Notes: generated by a model from the sequence alone, not told the origin. A stretch of DNA of 64,000 bases from Alteraquisediminimonas sediminicola (GCF_019740335.1 NZ_JAHXZS010000003.1:1-64000), one strand, 5' to 3'; shown: positions 1 to 9,910, counted from the first letter of the stretch. Numbers and translations are program-made.

Positions 1-604
1 ATGACATCGCCTCGATGCTTGATGCCGATCTCATCACGGTCACCGCAACGGTCACCGATGGCGATGACGACACCGCAGATCTGACCGTCAGCATCGCCGA
101 TCAGCTCGACTTCTATGATGATGGTCCCAGCATCGAACGCAGCAGCGATGCCGTGCCGACCCTGTCGGTCGATGAAAGTGATCTGACCGCCGACGACACC
201 AGCCACAATATCGCGGGCTTGTTCGATATCTCTGCCGGTGCCGATGGCGAAAAGAGCGTGGTCTACACGCTCGATGTCTCTGCCGATGGCGCAGACAGCG
301 GGCTGGTCGACACCGCCACCGGTGAAGCCGTGCTCCTGCGCGTCAATGGCGATGGCGATGTCGAAGGCTATACCGAAACCTCGAACGACATCGTGTTCGT
401 CCTCTCGGTGGCCGCCAATGGCGATCTGGAACTCGATCAGCAGCGCGCCATCATCCATGCTGACGAGACCGATGACAATGACATCGCCTCGATGCTTGAT
501 GCCGATCTCATCACGGTCACCGCAACGGTCACCGATGGCGATGACGACACCGCAGATCTGACCGTCAGCATCGCCGATCAGCTCGACTTCTATGATGATG
601 GTCC
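1..604 (+). repeat. Tandem coding repeat, 477-bp unit (159 aa)
   Basis: Bases 1-127 and 478-604 match without a visible mismatch, giving a period of exactly 477 bp. The first copy starts at or before the window edge. Such near-identical tandem units are typical of long RTX/VCBS-like adhesins and may expand or contract by recombination. Confidence 0.85.
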
Positions 605-3041
605 GACTTTAGGTCTATATGGCGATGCCGCGGCAGTCCCCGGGTTTGAAACCACACAGTGGACCGGCGATTTCGTTTATGATGTCGGTGCCGATCAACG
701 TACCACTTACGATGCTACGCACACCGATCTGGCCGTGCTGATCTCGGGCAGCGTCGGCGGGCTTTCCGTCACCGACACAGATGTGAGTTGGTCGTCCGAA
801 GATGCGGATGAAGCGGTGTTCGATTTCTTGTTCACCTATCAGCCGAACCCGGCGGATGACACCCTGACGCAGCAAGCAACCGGCACGATCACCTTTGATA
901 AGGTTGCGGGCACCTACACGGTGGCGCTGGATGAACCTATCCAGAGCTACAATATCGTCACGACCAGTGGCACGATCTCCAAGGAATCTTTCAATTTTGA
1001 CGGTTCGTCTGATGCACAGCCTGAAGTCGTGCTGTCGAAGTTGGACGACCATTTCTATGTTCGCTTCTCGGCTGGCGTCGAAGCCCCAGGGGCTTCGGTG
1101 ACGTTCAAGACAACCGGCAACGATACAAGCTATGTCGATGGTGATACCTTCACCGGCACCCAGTCTTGGGTCAGCGTTACCGGTGCATCGAACGGCGTTG
1201 CCGGCGATACATTGCAGGCCGGTGAAGTGCTCAACATGGACTTCGCTTACGACACTATTCAGGCCGTAGATATTGCTAACCCAGTCACCGAGGCTAACCG
1301 TGCATATGCCGATGGCATCTACATCAAGGTCGATCAGCTCGGCGTTGGCGAAGACATGGTCGTCGTGCTGAAACTGGTTGATGGCGATGGTGCTGAAACC
1401 ACCCGCTCCATCGTGGTGGATTATGAGGACATCTGGCTGTCGTCCGAAACCAACCCCTATGGCATCACCTTTGCGGATGGCAGCGATGGCGTCATCATCA
1501 TCGAATCCAATGATTATAATTTCGGTGGTGAAGACTATCGTATCTATGGCGCCCAGTTGCTCGTATCCACGGAAACGGTGACCAATGTCGACAACCTCGC
1601 CATTAATCTTGACCGTGACACCGGCGTTGCCAGCACCTCGACCGACAATGCAGAGGCCTTCTCGGTTGCCAATGGCACTGTCGACAATGACGTGATCAAG
1701 GTTGTCGATATCGGTTTCGTTCAGATCGACACCGAAACATCGGATCTTGAACTGTCCTTGGCAGTAACCGTGACCGATGCCGATGGCGACAGCACGACCA
1801 CGACCAATCTGGCTATTGTCACCCCGGTCGCGCTCGACATGGATCATGATGGTCAGGTCAGCTATGTCGGCCTCGAAGCCGGCGTGCATTATGACTATGC
1901 CGGTGACGGCGTGGCGGAAAGCACGGCTTGGGTTGCTGGCAATGATGGCCTGCTTGCCCTGCGCAACGAAGATGGATCTTTCAAGATCAGCTTCGCCACC
2001 CATGAAGGTCAAACCGATCTTGAAGGTCTGGCGCAGGTCTATGACAGCAATCAGGATGGCGTGCTTGATGCCAATGACGCGGCATTTGCCGGGTTCGGCG
2101 TGTGGCAGGATGCCAATCAGGATGGCGTTGTCGATGCAGGCGAATTCCAGAGCCTGACCGAGGAGGGCATTGCCTCGCTCGCTTTGGTCTCGGATGGCCA
2201 GGTCGCGACGGCGGCAGATGGCGATGTCATCATCTTCGGCACCAGCAGCTACACCACGGAAAATGGCAACACTTATGCCGTTGATGACGTTGGCTTCACC
2301 ACGGTGACGACGACCGCGACCAACGACAATGTTGAGCTGGAAAAGACCTCGATCAACGGCAGCATCTCGAATGCGCTGCTCGCCGCGAGCCTGATTGCCA
2401 TGGTCGAAAGCGACGATAGCAATGCCCAGCCGGTCGCGACCGAAGAACAGACGGTCGAACAGCATCCGGTGACCGTGGAAACAACCACCGCCTCGACGGA
2501 TGATGTGACCACGGAACAGGCAAGCGCGGATATCGACGGCAAGTTGTTGACCGGTCTCGACGTTTCGGCAGAACATGCCGAAGCCCATGCACCGGTCTCA
2601 TCTGGCGAAGACCATCCGGCCCTGTCGGGTCTGGACGTTGCTGCCGACACCGATGCTGCGCCGGTCATCGCTGAATTGCTCAGCGACACCGACATCAGCC
2701 CGTCGATCTTCCACTTTGCCCAAAGCGTGTCGATCGATGCGCCGAGCACTGTGGCGGTCGAAGCGGTGCTGATCCAGCAGGCAGCTGCCCCGGCCCAGAT
2801 CGGCGATGTCCTTGCCGATGCGTTGAGCGGTGGCTCGGGCGAAGGCCCGAACATCGATCATGTACTGGATCTGCTGACCGGTTCGACCGGACAGGCGGAT
2901 GCTGGTGCGCTGCTGAGCAGCCTTGGCAGCGAAGCTGGAGCCATTGCCGACATGTTCGCCGGTGCGCACCTGAACTTTGCAGATACGATGGACCATCTCG
3001 CGATGACCCATCCGGACGCACACACCTCGGTCATGGGCTGA
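1..3041 (+). CDS. Large repeat adhesin / type I secreted Ca-binding protein, C-terminal part (5' truncated by window edge)
   Basis: The reading frame is open from base 3, so only the last ~1012 residues are present. The first part is a very acidic beta-repeat unit of 159 residues (VTATVTDGDDDTADLTVSIADQ type), followed by a partial second copy that ends near base 604. A non-repeated beta-rich region follows. Then come three EF-hand/dockerin-like loops of DxDxDG type: DMDHDGQ at 1836, DSNQDGVLD at 2043 and DANQDGVVD at 2109. The last ~200 residues are low-complexity and Ala/Asp/Val-rich, as in substrates with a C-terminal type I secretion signal. The next genes encode OmpA, TolC, ABC exporter and HlyD proteins, so this is the probable cargo. 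Surface adhesion or biofilm is inferred from the family. Composition and partner genes make the class secure; the exact ligand is unknown. Confidence 0.85.
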   Translation, partial: DIASMLDADLITVTATVTDGDDDTADLTVSIADQLDFYDDGPSIERSSDAVPTLSVDESDLTADDTSHNIAGLFDISAGADGEKSVVYTLDVSADGADSGLVDTATGEAVLLRVNGDGDVEGYTETSNDIVFVLSVAANGDLELDQQRAIIHADETDDNDIASMLDADLITVTATVTDGDDDTADLTVSIADQLDFYDDGPTLGLYGDAAAVPGFETTQWTGDFVYDVGADQRTTYDATHTDLAVLISGSVGGLSVTDTDVSWSSEDADEAVFDFLFTYQPNPADDTLTQQATGTITFDKVAGTYTVALDEPIQSYNIVTTSGTISKESFNFDGSSDAQPEVVLSKLDDHFYVRFSAGVEAPGASVTFKTTGNDTSYVDGDTFTGTQSWVSVTGASNGVAGDTLQAGEVLNMDFAYDTIQAVDIANPVTEANRAYADGIYIKVDQLGVGEDMVVVLKLVDGDGAETTRSIVVDYEDIWLSSETNPYGITFADGSDGVIIIESNDYNFGGEDYRIYGAQLLVSTETVTNVDNLAINLDRDTGVASTSTDNAEAFSVANGTVDNDVIKVVDIGFVQIDTETSDLELSLAVTVTDADGDSTTTTNLAIVTPVALDMDHDGQVSYVGLEAGVHYDYAGDGVAESTAWVAGNDGLLALRNEDGSFKISFATHEGQTDLEGLAQVYDSNQDGVLDANDAAFAGFGVWQDANQDGVVDAGEFQSLTEEGIASLALVSDGQVATAADGDVIIFGTSSYTTENGNTYAVDDVGFTTVTTTATNDNVELEKTSINGSISNALLAASLIAMVESDDSNAQPVATEEQTVEQHPVTVETTTASTDDVTTEQASADIDGKLLTGLDVSAEHAEAHAPVSSGEDHPALSGLDVAADTDAAPVIAELLSDTDISPSIFHFAQSVSIDAPSTVAVEAVLIQQAAAPAQIGDVLADALSGGSGEGPNIDHVLDLLTGSTGQADAGALLSSLGSEAGAIADMFAGAHLNFADTMDHLAMTHPDAHTSVMG

Positions 3042-3079
3042 TCGAGGCGAGTTCAGAATATATTTAACGGAGGGAAATA

Positions 3080-3793
3080 ATGACAGCCTATAAACTTGCC
3101 CTGAAGGGCCTTGCATTAACCATGTTGATGGGTGGCATCGCCCCCGCACATGCGGCTGCTCCTTCCCCGCTGATGCAGCTGGGCATGCGTGAACTGCGTG
3201 CCGAGCTGGACCGTCGCTATAATGATGCGGTGCAAGCCGCGCAGGCGTCGGAAACATTGCGCGCGAACTCGCCCCGTTACATCTGGGCGAACGAAGCAAA
3301 GGCGCAATGCGGCATTGCCATCGGCTTCACCAAAGCAGGTGAAAAAGACGAGCCAAGCATCAGCAAGTGCGACGACTTCGCCGCGCGTCTGGCCGCCCCG
3401 GCACCGGTAGCGCCCGTCGTAGCCGCACCGGTCGTGGCACAATGCGAAGCATCGCCGATCATGGAATTGTTCTTCAACTGGGACGAAGATGTGCCCCCGG
3501 CGGATGCCAGCGCATTGCTTGCGCCATTCGTACAGGCCCGTCCGAACTGCGGCTGGACGTCGTTCACGGTCACCGGTCATACCGATACGTCGGGGCCGAA
3601 CGCCTATAATGACGGTCTGTCGATGCGTCGCGCCAACAATGTCGCTGCCATTCTGCAATCGCTTGGCTTGTCCGCTGGCGAAATGACGATTTCGGGCACC
3701 GGTGAGGCCGGACTGAAGATCGAAACGGCGGACGGCGTTCGCGAACCGGCCAACCGGCGCGTGGAAATCATCGCCGTCCAGCCTGGTAATTGA
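3080..3793 (+). CDS. OmpA family outer-membrane/peptidoglycan-associated protein
   Basis: 237 residues. A Sec signal peptide ends near AHA-AAP (about residue 26). A helical middle segment and an Ala/Pro/Val-rich linker follow. The C-terminal OmpA domain (about residues 125-235) contains FTVTGHTDTSGP and the RRANNVAAIL and NRRVEI segments that bind diaminopimelate in this family. A GGAGGG ribosome site lies just before the ATG at 3080. The gene sits between adhesin and TolC genes, and the next gene begins 14 bases after its stop, so it is probably co-transcribed. It may anchor the secretion machine or the adhesin to peptidoglycan; that role is inferred from position. Confidence 0.85.
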   Translation: MTAYKLALKGLALTMLMGGIAPAHAAAPSPLMQLGMRELRAELDRRYNDAVQAAQASETLRANSPRYIWANEAKAQCGIAIGFTKAGEKDEPSISKCDDFAARLAAPAPVAPVVAAPVVAQCEASPIMELFFNWDEDVPPADASALLAPFVQARPNCGWTSFTVTGHTDTSGPNAYNDGLSMRRANNVAAILQSLGLSAGEMTISGTGEAGLKIETADGVREPANRRVEIIAVQPGN

Positions 3794-3807
3794 TGGGGAG
3801 AGCGACA

Positions 3808-5208
3808 ATGACGAATTTCAAGAAACTTTTGCTCACGAGCGCAGCGCTCGTCGGCATCACCGGCGTCGCGGGCTTTGCATCGGCGGAAACGGTGACCCTG
3901 CGTGACGCCATGGCCATCGCCATCGATTCCCATCCGGAAATCAATCAGGCGATCCAGAACAAGGAAGCGATCGAATTCGAACGCGAACAGGCGCAGGGTC
4001 TGTTCCTGCCACGCATTTCGGTCGAAGGTTCGGCGGGCGTCCGTCGCCTTGAAAACCCGAGCCGCCGCGCCCTTGGCATTGACGATGACACGCTGAACCC
4101 GCTGGAAGCCAGCATCCGTGGCGAACAGATCATCTTCGACTCCGGCAATCGTGCCAATGAATTGAAGCGTCAGGCCGCCCGTACCGATGGTGCCGCCAAT
4201 CGCATCGAGGAACGCTCGGAATTCATCGCCTTGCAGGTGGCCCGGCAATATCTCGATTATCTGTTGCAGCAGCGCATCGTCGCCGCTTCCGCCGATAATG
4301 TGACCTTCCATGAAAAGCTTGCCGGCGACCTGTCGGAAGGCGTGAAGCAGGGTTCCATCAGCATTGCCGATCAGCAGCAGGCGGAAGAACGTCTCCAGTC
4401 CGCACGCGCCCGTCTGACGGAAGCACGTGAAGAGATGACCAACACGGCGATTTCGATCCGCACGCTGACTGGCCTCGACATTGACGAAGCCGCGATCCTG
4501 CCGGAATCGCTGCGGGCCAAGCTGCCCGCCGACCTGACCGATGCGATCGAACAGACCCGCACCAAAAATCCGAAGGTCCGTGAAGCACAGGCCGATCTGG
4601 ATGCGGCCTATGCGATGATCGGCAAGGCAAAGGCCGACCTTGGCCCGACGCTCTCGCTCGAAGGTCAGGCGCGTCATGGCGATGAAGTCGATGGCGTCCG
4701 TGGCAAGACCACCGATCTGCAGGCCCGCGTCGTGGCCCGCTGGCTGGTATTCGATGGCGGCATCAATCGCGCCAAGGTGCAGGAAATGGTTCGTCGCGCC
4801 AGCGAAGCCCGTTTCCGCCTCCATCAGGTGTCGCGCGAAGCCGAAGAAGATGTCCGTCGTTCGTGGAACGCATGGATTAACCAAGAAAAGCTGGTTAACG
4901 AGCTTGACCAGCAGAGCAAGGTCTCCGATGACCTGCTCCTGTCTTATCGCGAGCAGTTCAACGTCGGCCGCCGGTCGTTGCTGGACGTTCTCGACGCCCA
5001 GAACACGCGCTACAATGTGCAGGTTCGCGCCGAGACAGCACGTTTCGCAAATCAGTTTGCGGAATATAAGATCCTCGCAGCAGAGAATGCTCTGTTGCAG
5101 GCAGTAGAGCTTAACGCCCCTGCTTCGGCCAAGGCCGAAGCGCGTACCCGCTTTCATGTCGGCCCGACGCCACCTGCTGAAACCATGCGTCGTCGCTACG
5201 CCGATTAA
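3808..5208 (+). CDS. TolC-family outer-membrane efflux protein of type I secretion
   Basis: 466 residues from the ATG at 3808, which has GGGGAG seven bases upstream. An upstream in-frame TTG/ATG at 3790/3793 lacks a good ribosome site. The signal peptide is followed by ETVTLRDAMAIAI, the usual start of an OEP domain. The two long helical halves have typical sequences: SARARLTEAREE, and near the C-terminus FNVGRRSLLDVLDAQNTRYN, a hallmark of TolC/LapE proteins. It forms the outer-membrane channel for the ABC/HlyD pair encoded downstream. Length and motifs fit the family; no damage was seen. Confidence 0.92.
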   Translation: MTNFKKLLLTSAALVGITGVAGFASAETVTLRDAMAIAIDSHPEINQAIQNKEAIEFEREQAQGLFLPRISVEGSAGVRRLENPSRRALGIDDDTLNPLEASIRGEQIIFDSGNRANELKRQAARTDGAANRIEERSEFIALQVARQYLDYLLQQRIVAASADNVTFHEKLAGDLSEGVKQGSISIADQQQAEERLQSARARLTEAREEMTNTAISIRTLTGLDIDEAAILPESLRAKLPADLTDAIEQTRTKNPKVREAQADLDAAYAMIGKAKADLGPTLSLEGQARHGDEVDGVRGKTTDLQARVVARWLVFDGGINRAKVQEMVRRASEARFRLHQVSREAEEDVRRSWNAWINQEKLVNELDQQSKVSDDLLLSYREQFNVGRRSLLDVLDAQNTRYNVQVRAETARFANQFAEYKILAAENALLQAVELNAPASAKAEARTRFHVGPTPPAETMRRRYAD

Positions 5209-5269
5209 GACACTTTCGAGCTTGTGGCCGATCCCGCAAGCCGGGTGAGAACTGCAAGGATTACAGATA

Positions 5270-7411
5270 GTGACTTTTGACGATTGGCTAAGGCAGCCTC
5301 AGGTTGCGGACGACGTTCTCGAATGCGTCCGCATCCTCGCGGCGGCCCATGACCGGCCCTCGTCCCCCGCAGCAGTCAAGGCCGGCATGGCGCTTGACGA
5401 AGCAGGGCAGATGCCGTTCCACCAAGCGGAAACGGCACTTGAAAATATTGGTCTACGCGCGGAGCCGGTGCATCACCGGCTCCGCCGTTGGCCATCGCGC
5501 GAACTGCCATGCATTCTTGCGCTGAGCGGCAAGCGCGCCCTTATTCTCCACGCCATCAACGAGGGTGATTGCGAAATCACCATGCCGGGCGCACCAGATC
5601 GCGTCTGGGTGCCGATGGCGAGCATCGAAGCCCATCATATTGGCGAAGCGATCGTCGTCGATGTCGATCCAACGCGCGAACGCGAGGGCGAACGCCCGTG
5701 GAACAAGACCGCGCGCACCCATTGGTTCTGGAGCGAAGTCTGGAAGATTCGCCGCTCCTTCCTGTTCGTGATGCTGGCCGCGTTGATCATCAACCTGCTG
5801 GCCTTCGCATTGCCGCTGTTCACGATGAACGTCTATGACCGGGTGATTCCAAACCGCGCCGCCACCAGCCTGTGGGTATTGGCGTTCGGGGTGTTGCTGG
5901 CGATTTCAATCGACCTCAATCTGCGCCTCGCGCGCACAAGGCTGGTCGATGAACTGGGGCGCAAGCTCGATAGCCGATTGTCGCAGCGACTGTTCGAAAA
6001 GGTGATCAACCTGCCGCTGGCCGCACGCCAAGGCAGCACCGGCGCACTCGCGCGCCGCGTGTCGGAATTTGAACAGGTCCGCGACTTTTTCGCCTCCACC
6101 ACGATTGTGTTGGCGGTCGATATTCTGTTCCTGTTCCTGTTCGTCGGTCTGGTGATCGTGTTGGCCGGCTGGCTGGCATTGGTGCCAATCATGGCGATCA
6201 TCATCATGGGGGCGGCGGGCTTCACGCTGCAACGCGCCATGGGTCAGGCAGCACTTGATGCACAATCGGATTCAAGCTTGCAGCAGACAGTGCTGATCGA
6301 AGCGATTGGCGGGCTGGAAACGCTGAAGGCCTGCCATGCCGAAGGCCGGATGATGGGCCGCTGGCGGCGCTATGCAGATACCAGCGCGCTGACGCAGGAA
6401 CGACTGCGTAAATTGACCGCCACCGCCGTCAACCTTGCGTCTTATTGCCAGCAGGCGACGAGCGTCGCCTTGGTCATCGGCGGCTTTTACATGTTCTCCG
6501 CCGGGGAAATTTCGATGGGCGGGATCATCGCCATCGTCATGATTGCCGGTCGCTCTCTGGCCCCGGTCGGGCAACTCGCGTTCCTTATCACCCGGGGGCG
6601 TCAGGCGTTCGTGACGCTCGATAGCCTGCAAGTGCTGATGGACCAGCAAGACGAACGCAGCTTCGGCAGCCGTTCGGTCGTGCCGGAGGTCAAGCGCGGC
6701 GACATCCAGTTGGAAGAACTCGCCTTCCGCTATCCGGAAGCCGCACGGGATTCACTCACCGGCATCAATCTCAAGATCACGCCGGGCGAACGCATCGGCA
6801 TCATCGGCCGCGTCGCCTCGGGCAAATCGACCTTGGGCCGCGTCTTGTGCGGCCTGTATCAGCCGACCGAGGGGACATATCTGCTCGATGGCCTCGATAG
6901 CCGCCAGCACAACCCGCACAATATGCGCCGCGCGCTCCGGTTCGTCGGGCAGGATGCCGAGCTGTTCAGCGGCACGATCCGTGAAAATCTGATGCTCGGC
7001 ACCGTCACCCCGACGGATGAACGGCTGATCGAAGTGATCGCGGAATCCGGGGCCGATGCGTTTATCGGTCGCGATGCGGCGGGATTTGACATGCATATCG
7101 GCGAACGCGGTTCGCGCCTGTCGGGCGGGCAGCGCAGCTTCATGGTCATGGCGCGCGCATTGATCGATCCGTGCCAATTGCTTTTCCTCGATGAACCGAC
7201 CGGGGCAATGGATACGCTGACCGAGAAGATGTTCATCGAACGCCTGACCAAGGCGATCAAGCCCGATCAGACATTGATCGTCTGCACCCATCGCAACGCC
7301 CTGTTGTCGATTGTCGATCGCCTGATCGTCGTCGATCAGGGCCGGATCATCGCAGATGGCCCGCGTGACAAGATCCTTGGCAACCTCGCCGCCACTGCGT
7401 CGGGAGCATGA
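5270..7411 (+). CDS. Type I secretion ABC transporter, permease/ATPase (LapB-type)
   Basis: 713 residues from a GTG start at 5270, with AAGGA nine bases upstream. The N-terminal ~130 residues resemble a C39 peptidase domain but show no catalytic Cys where one is expected (VRILAAAHDRPSS). This is the degenerate form known from LapB-like exporters that bind, rather than cleave, their cargo. Six membrane segments occupy about residues 160-430. The ATPase has Walker A GRVASGKST at 513-521 (Val replaces a usual Gly/Asn-type residue), signature LSGGQR at 617 and Walker B LLFLDEPTG near 640. It powers export of the upstream adhesin with the TolC and HlyD proteins. Confidence 0.93.
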   Translation: MTFDDWLRQPQVADDVLECVRILAAAHDRPSSPAAVKAGMALDEAGQMPFHQAETALENIGLRAEPVHHRLRRWPSRELPCILALSGKRALILHAINEGDCEITMPGAPDRVWVPMASIEAHHIGEAIVVDVDPTREREGERPWNKTARTHWFWSEVWKIRRSFLFVMLAALIINLLAFALPLFTMNVYDRVIPNRAATSLWVLAFGVLLAISIDLNLRLARTRLVDELGRKLDSRLSQRLFEKVINLPLAARQGSTGALARRVSEFEQVRDFFASTTIVLAVDILFLFLFVGLVIVLAGWLALVPIMAIIIMGAAGFTLQRAMGQAALDAQSDSSLQQTVLIEAIGGLETLKACHAEGRMMGRWRRYADTSALTQERLRKLTATAVNLASYCQQATSVALVIGGFYMFSAGEISMGGIIAIVMIAGRSLAPVGQLAFLITRGRQAFVTLDSLQVLMDQQDERSFGSRSVVPEVKRGDIQLEELAFRYPEAARDSLTGINLKITPGERIGIIGRVASGKSTLGRVLCGLYQPTEGTYLLDGLDSRQHNPHNMRRALRFVGQDAELFSGTIRENLMLGTVTPTDERLIEVIAESGADAFIGRDAAGFDMHIGERGSRLSGGQRSFMVMARALIDPCQLLFLDEPTGAMDTLTEKMFIERLTKAIKPDQTLIVCTHRNALLSIVDRLIVVDQGRIIADGPRDKILGNLAATASGA

Positions 7412-7413
7412 CA

Positions 7414-8514
7414 ATGACAAGCGCACCTCTCGCTACCTTACCCACCGCCGACCGGCCCGAAATGTCCGCCCCGCGCCGTCATCGCCTGCATTATGCCGCC
7501 GCGTTGATGGTCTGCGCCATCGGCGGCAGCGCATTGTTGATGCCGGAAGCGGGCTGGTCGCGCCTGTCGGCATTGTTCCATGCGCCAGCCAGCACCCCCT
7601 CAGATGAAGCCCCGGTCGCGATTTCCGAGGTCGAAAAAGAAGAATTGATCTCGCTGACCCAAAGCGGCCTGCCACAGCCGATCATCAAGGGTGAAGACGC
7701 GATCAAGGTGAACGAGGCCCTCCCCTTCGCCGCCCAGCCGATCCGCGCCGCCCGCGCGTTTCAATTGGCCAGCATCGCCACGCCCAGCGCCAAGACCGCG
7801 CTCAAATGCATGACGCAGGCGATTTATTACGAAGCCGGATTCGAACCCGAAGCGGGCAGACGCGCCGTCGCGCAGGTCGTGCTCAACCGCATGCGCCACC
7901 CCGCCTTTCCGAAATCGGTGTGCGGCGTGGTCTATGAAGGCGCGAACCAGCCCGTGTGCCAGTTCAGCTTCACCTGCGATGGCTCGCTTGCCCATGCGCC
8001 GCAACCCGCGGCATGGCGCGCCGCCGAACGTATCGCCCGCGACGCCCTGCAAGGCCGGGTAGAAGTCTCGGTCGGCCTCGCCACCCATTATCACGCCAAT
8101 TATGTCTCGCCTTATTGGGCGCCGCATTTGACCAAGCTCGCCCAGATCGCGACGCATATTTTCTATCGCTGGCCCGGTGGCTGGGGCACGCCCGCCGCGT
8201 TCAATGGTCGCTATGCGGGAATGGAAGCGATCCCGGCATTGCTGCCGCGTGATGCGCTGCCGGTGCTGGCAACCGCCGACGATCAAACCGAGGCCTTGGC
8301 CAAGGCGACCCTGCCCGCCAATCTCGTTCCCATCCGCCACGCCGCCAATGATGTCGGCGGACGGCTTGATATCAGCAAGGGCTGGAAATTGAACATCCCC
8401 TCACCTACTGACGCGAGCAGGACAACCACTGCCCTCGCCTCTCGCCAACAGGCCGTTCGGGTCGTGGCCGCAACGGCGAATGCCGCCACCACCAATGAGG
8501 GCAATGGTCTATGA
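7414..8514 (+). CDS. SleB-type cell-wall hydrolase, membrane-anchored
   Basis: 366 residues if the ATG at 7414 is used. GGGAG is seven bases upstream of it; the overlapping ATG at 7408 is only one base from that site. One N-terminal membrane segment (about residues 26-45) is followed by a linker and a Hydrolase_2 (SleB) domain. The domain has AIYYEAGFEPEAGRRAVAQVV with the catalytic Glu, then NRMRHPAFPKSVCGVVYEG and CQFSFTCDG. The family cleaves peptidoglycan. The gene overlaps or abuts the ABC gene and overlaps HlyD by four bases. A role in opening the wall for the secretion complex is therefore plausible but unproven. Confidence 0.85.
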   Translation: MTSAPLATLPTADRPEMSAPRRHRLHYAAALMVCAIGGSALLMPEAGWSRLSALFHAPASTPSDEAPVAISEVEKEELISLTQSGLPQPIIKGEDAIKVNEALPFAAQPIRAARAFQLASIATPSAKTALKCMTQAIYYEAGFEPEAGRRAVAQVVLNRMRHPAFPKSVCGVVYEGANQPVCQFSFTCDGSLAHAPQPAAWRAAERIARDALQGRVEVSVGLATHYHANYVSPYWAPHLTKLAQIATHIFYRWPGGWGTPAAFNGRYAGMEAIPALLPRDALPVLATADDQTEALAKATLPANLVPIRHAANDVGGRLDISKGWKLNIPSPTDASRTTTALASRQQAVRVVAATANAATTNEGNGL

Positions 8515-9857
8515 TCCGCTGGGCAGATGTGAAGACCATCAATCGCGACGATCTGCGCCGCTGGACCGATCTGAAGGCGCATTGGCACTGGTATCAGGCG
8601 CTGGACGGCACCCGTCAGGTCGTCGTCGCATCGGGGACCGGGTTGTTGCTGTTCCTCCTCTGGGCAAGCCTTGCGCAGGTCGATGAAATCACGCGCGGTC
8701 AGGGCCGCGTTATCCCGTCGAGCAAGGTGCAGGTCGTGCAATCGAGCGAACCCGCCTCGATCCGCGATATTCTTGTCCGCTCCGGTCAGCGCGTGCTGAA
8801 GGGCCAGTTGCTGGTGCGGCTGGATGATACGGAATCCACCTCGCAGCTTGGCCAGATCGAAGCCGAAAACCGTTCGCTCGGTGCCCGCGCCGCCCGCCTG
8901 TCGCGTGAAGGCGGCATCGGCGGCGACAATTGCCCGCCCAATCCGGATGGCAGCGTGCCGGTCGAATGCCAGCAAGAAGCCGCGCTCCAGTCGGTGCGCG
9001 AATCCGCATTGCGGAGCAAGATGAGCGCCATGTCCTCGGCGGTCGAACAGCGCCGCCGCGATTATTCCGAGGCACAGGCCACGGTCCAAGGCCTGCGTTC
9101 CAGCCTTCAACTCGCGCAAAGTCAGGTGAACATGCTCGCGCCATTGGCCGCGAAATCGATCGTGCCGCAGACTGAATTATTGTCTGCCCAGCGCGAAGCC
9201 GCCGATCTGCAAGGTCGCCTCGCCGCCGCGCAACAGGCCGTGTCGCGCGCCGCCGCCGGTATCGCCGAAGCACAAGCGCAATCCTCGGAAGCCTCGCTCC
9301 AGTTCCGGCAAGAGGCATTGAACGAACGCAGCCAATTGGCGGCCAAGATGGCGGTCAATCAGGAATCACTGCGCGGTGCCGCAGGCCGGGTCGAACGCAC
9401 GGAAATCCGGTCTCCGGTCGAAGGCATCGTCAATGACGTGCAGGTCACCACCATCGGCGGCTATGTGCAGGCAGGGCAAAAGATCATGCAGGTCGTGCCG
9501 ATTGGCGAAAAGCTGCTGATCGAAGCCCGCGTCACGCCCAAGGACATCGCGTTCATCAAGGTCAACGACCGGGCGAATGTGAAGGTCACCGCCTATGACT
9601 TCTCCATTTATGGCGGTCTTGCAGGCAAGGTGGTGCAGGTGTCCGCCGACAGTATCTATGACGAAGCGGCCAAAGAGGCGTATTTCTCGGTCATCGTCGA
9701 GACAGATCGGTCCTATCTGCTGGCGGGCGGCAAGCGCCTGCCGATCACGCCGGGCATGATCTGCGATGTCGAAATCATCACCGGCAGCAAAAGCGTGCTG
9801 ACCTATCTTCTCAAACCGATGCTGAAGGCGCGGTCCGAGGCCTTGCGGGAACGCTGA
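8511..9857 (+). CDS. HlyD family type I secretion periplasmic adaptor
   Basis: 448 residues. It starts with an ATGA overlap on the hydrolase stop. One inner-membrane segment (about residues 42-62) is followed by the first half of the biotinyl-lipoyl domain (RVIPSSKVQVVQSS), a long coiled coil (about 95-300) and the second half with IRSPVEGIVNDVQVTTIGGYV. The beta-barrel region ends with ITPGMICDVEIITG, the classic HlyD C-terminal signature. It links the ABC exporter to the TolC channel. An acidic/Cys insertion (GGDNCPPNPDGSVPVEC) sits inside the first helix and is seen in other LapC-type adaptors. Confidence 0.93.
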   Translation: MIRWADVKTINRDDLRRWTDLKAHWHWYQALDGTRQVVVASGTGLLLFLLWASLAQVDEITRGQGRVIPSSKVQVVQSSEPASIRDILVRSGQRVLKGQLLVRLDDTESTSQLGQIEAENRSLGARAARLSREGGIGGDNCPPNPDGSVPVECQQEAALQSVRESALRSKMSAMSSAVEQRRRDYSEAQATVQGLRSSLQLAQSQVNMLAPLAAKSIVPQTELLSAQREAADLQGRLAAAQQAVSRAAAGIAEAQAQSSEASLQFRQEALNERSQLAAKMAVNQESLRGAAGRVERTEIRSPVEGIVNDVQVTTIGGYVQAGQKIMQVVPIGEKLLIEARVTPKDIAFIKVNDRANVKVTAYDFSIYGGLAGKVVQVSADSIYDEAAKEAYFSVIVETDRSYLLAGGKRLPITPGMICDVEIITGSKSVLTYLLKPMLKARSEALRER

Positions 9858-9875
9858 TTCAATAAGGAAAGATGC

Positions 9876-9910
9876 GGGGCAGCAACGGCTTTACGCCAAT
9901 AAGCTGCCCC
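9876..9910 (-). terminator. Hairpin overlapping the 3' end of the PRPP synthetase-like gene
   Basis: GGGGCAGC (9876-9883) pairs with GCTGCCCC (9903-9910). It lies between the converging HlyD and PRPP-synthetase-like genes. No U-run follows on either strand, so termination is only suggested. Confidence 0.4.

Noticed and set aside
615-2588. A 657-codon open frame on the minus strand
   Set aside because: Antisense to the adhesin gene, which has coherent repeats and Ca-binding loops. The minus translation has no domain.
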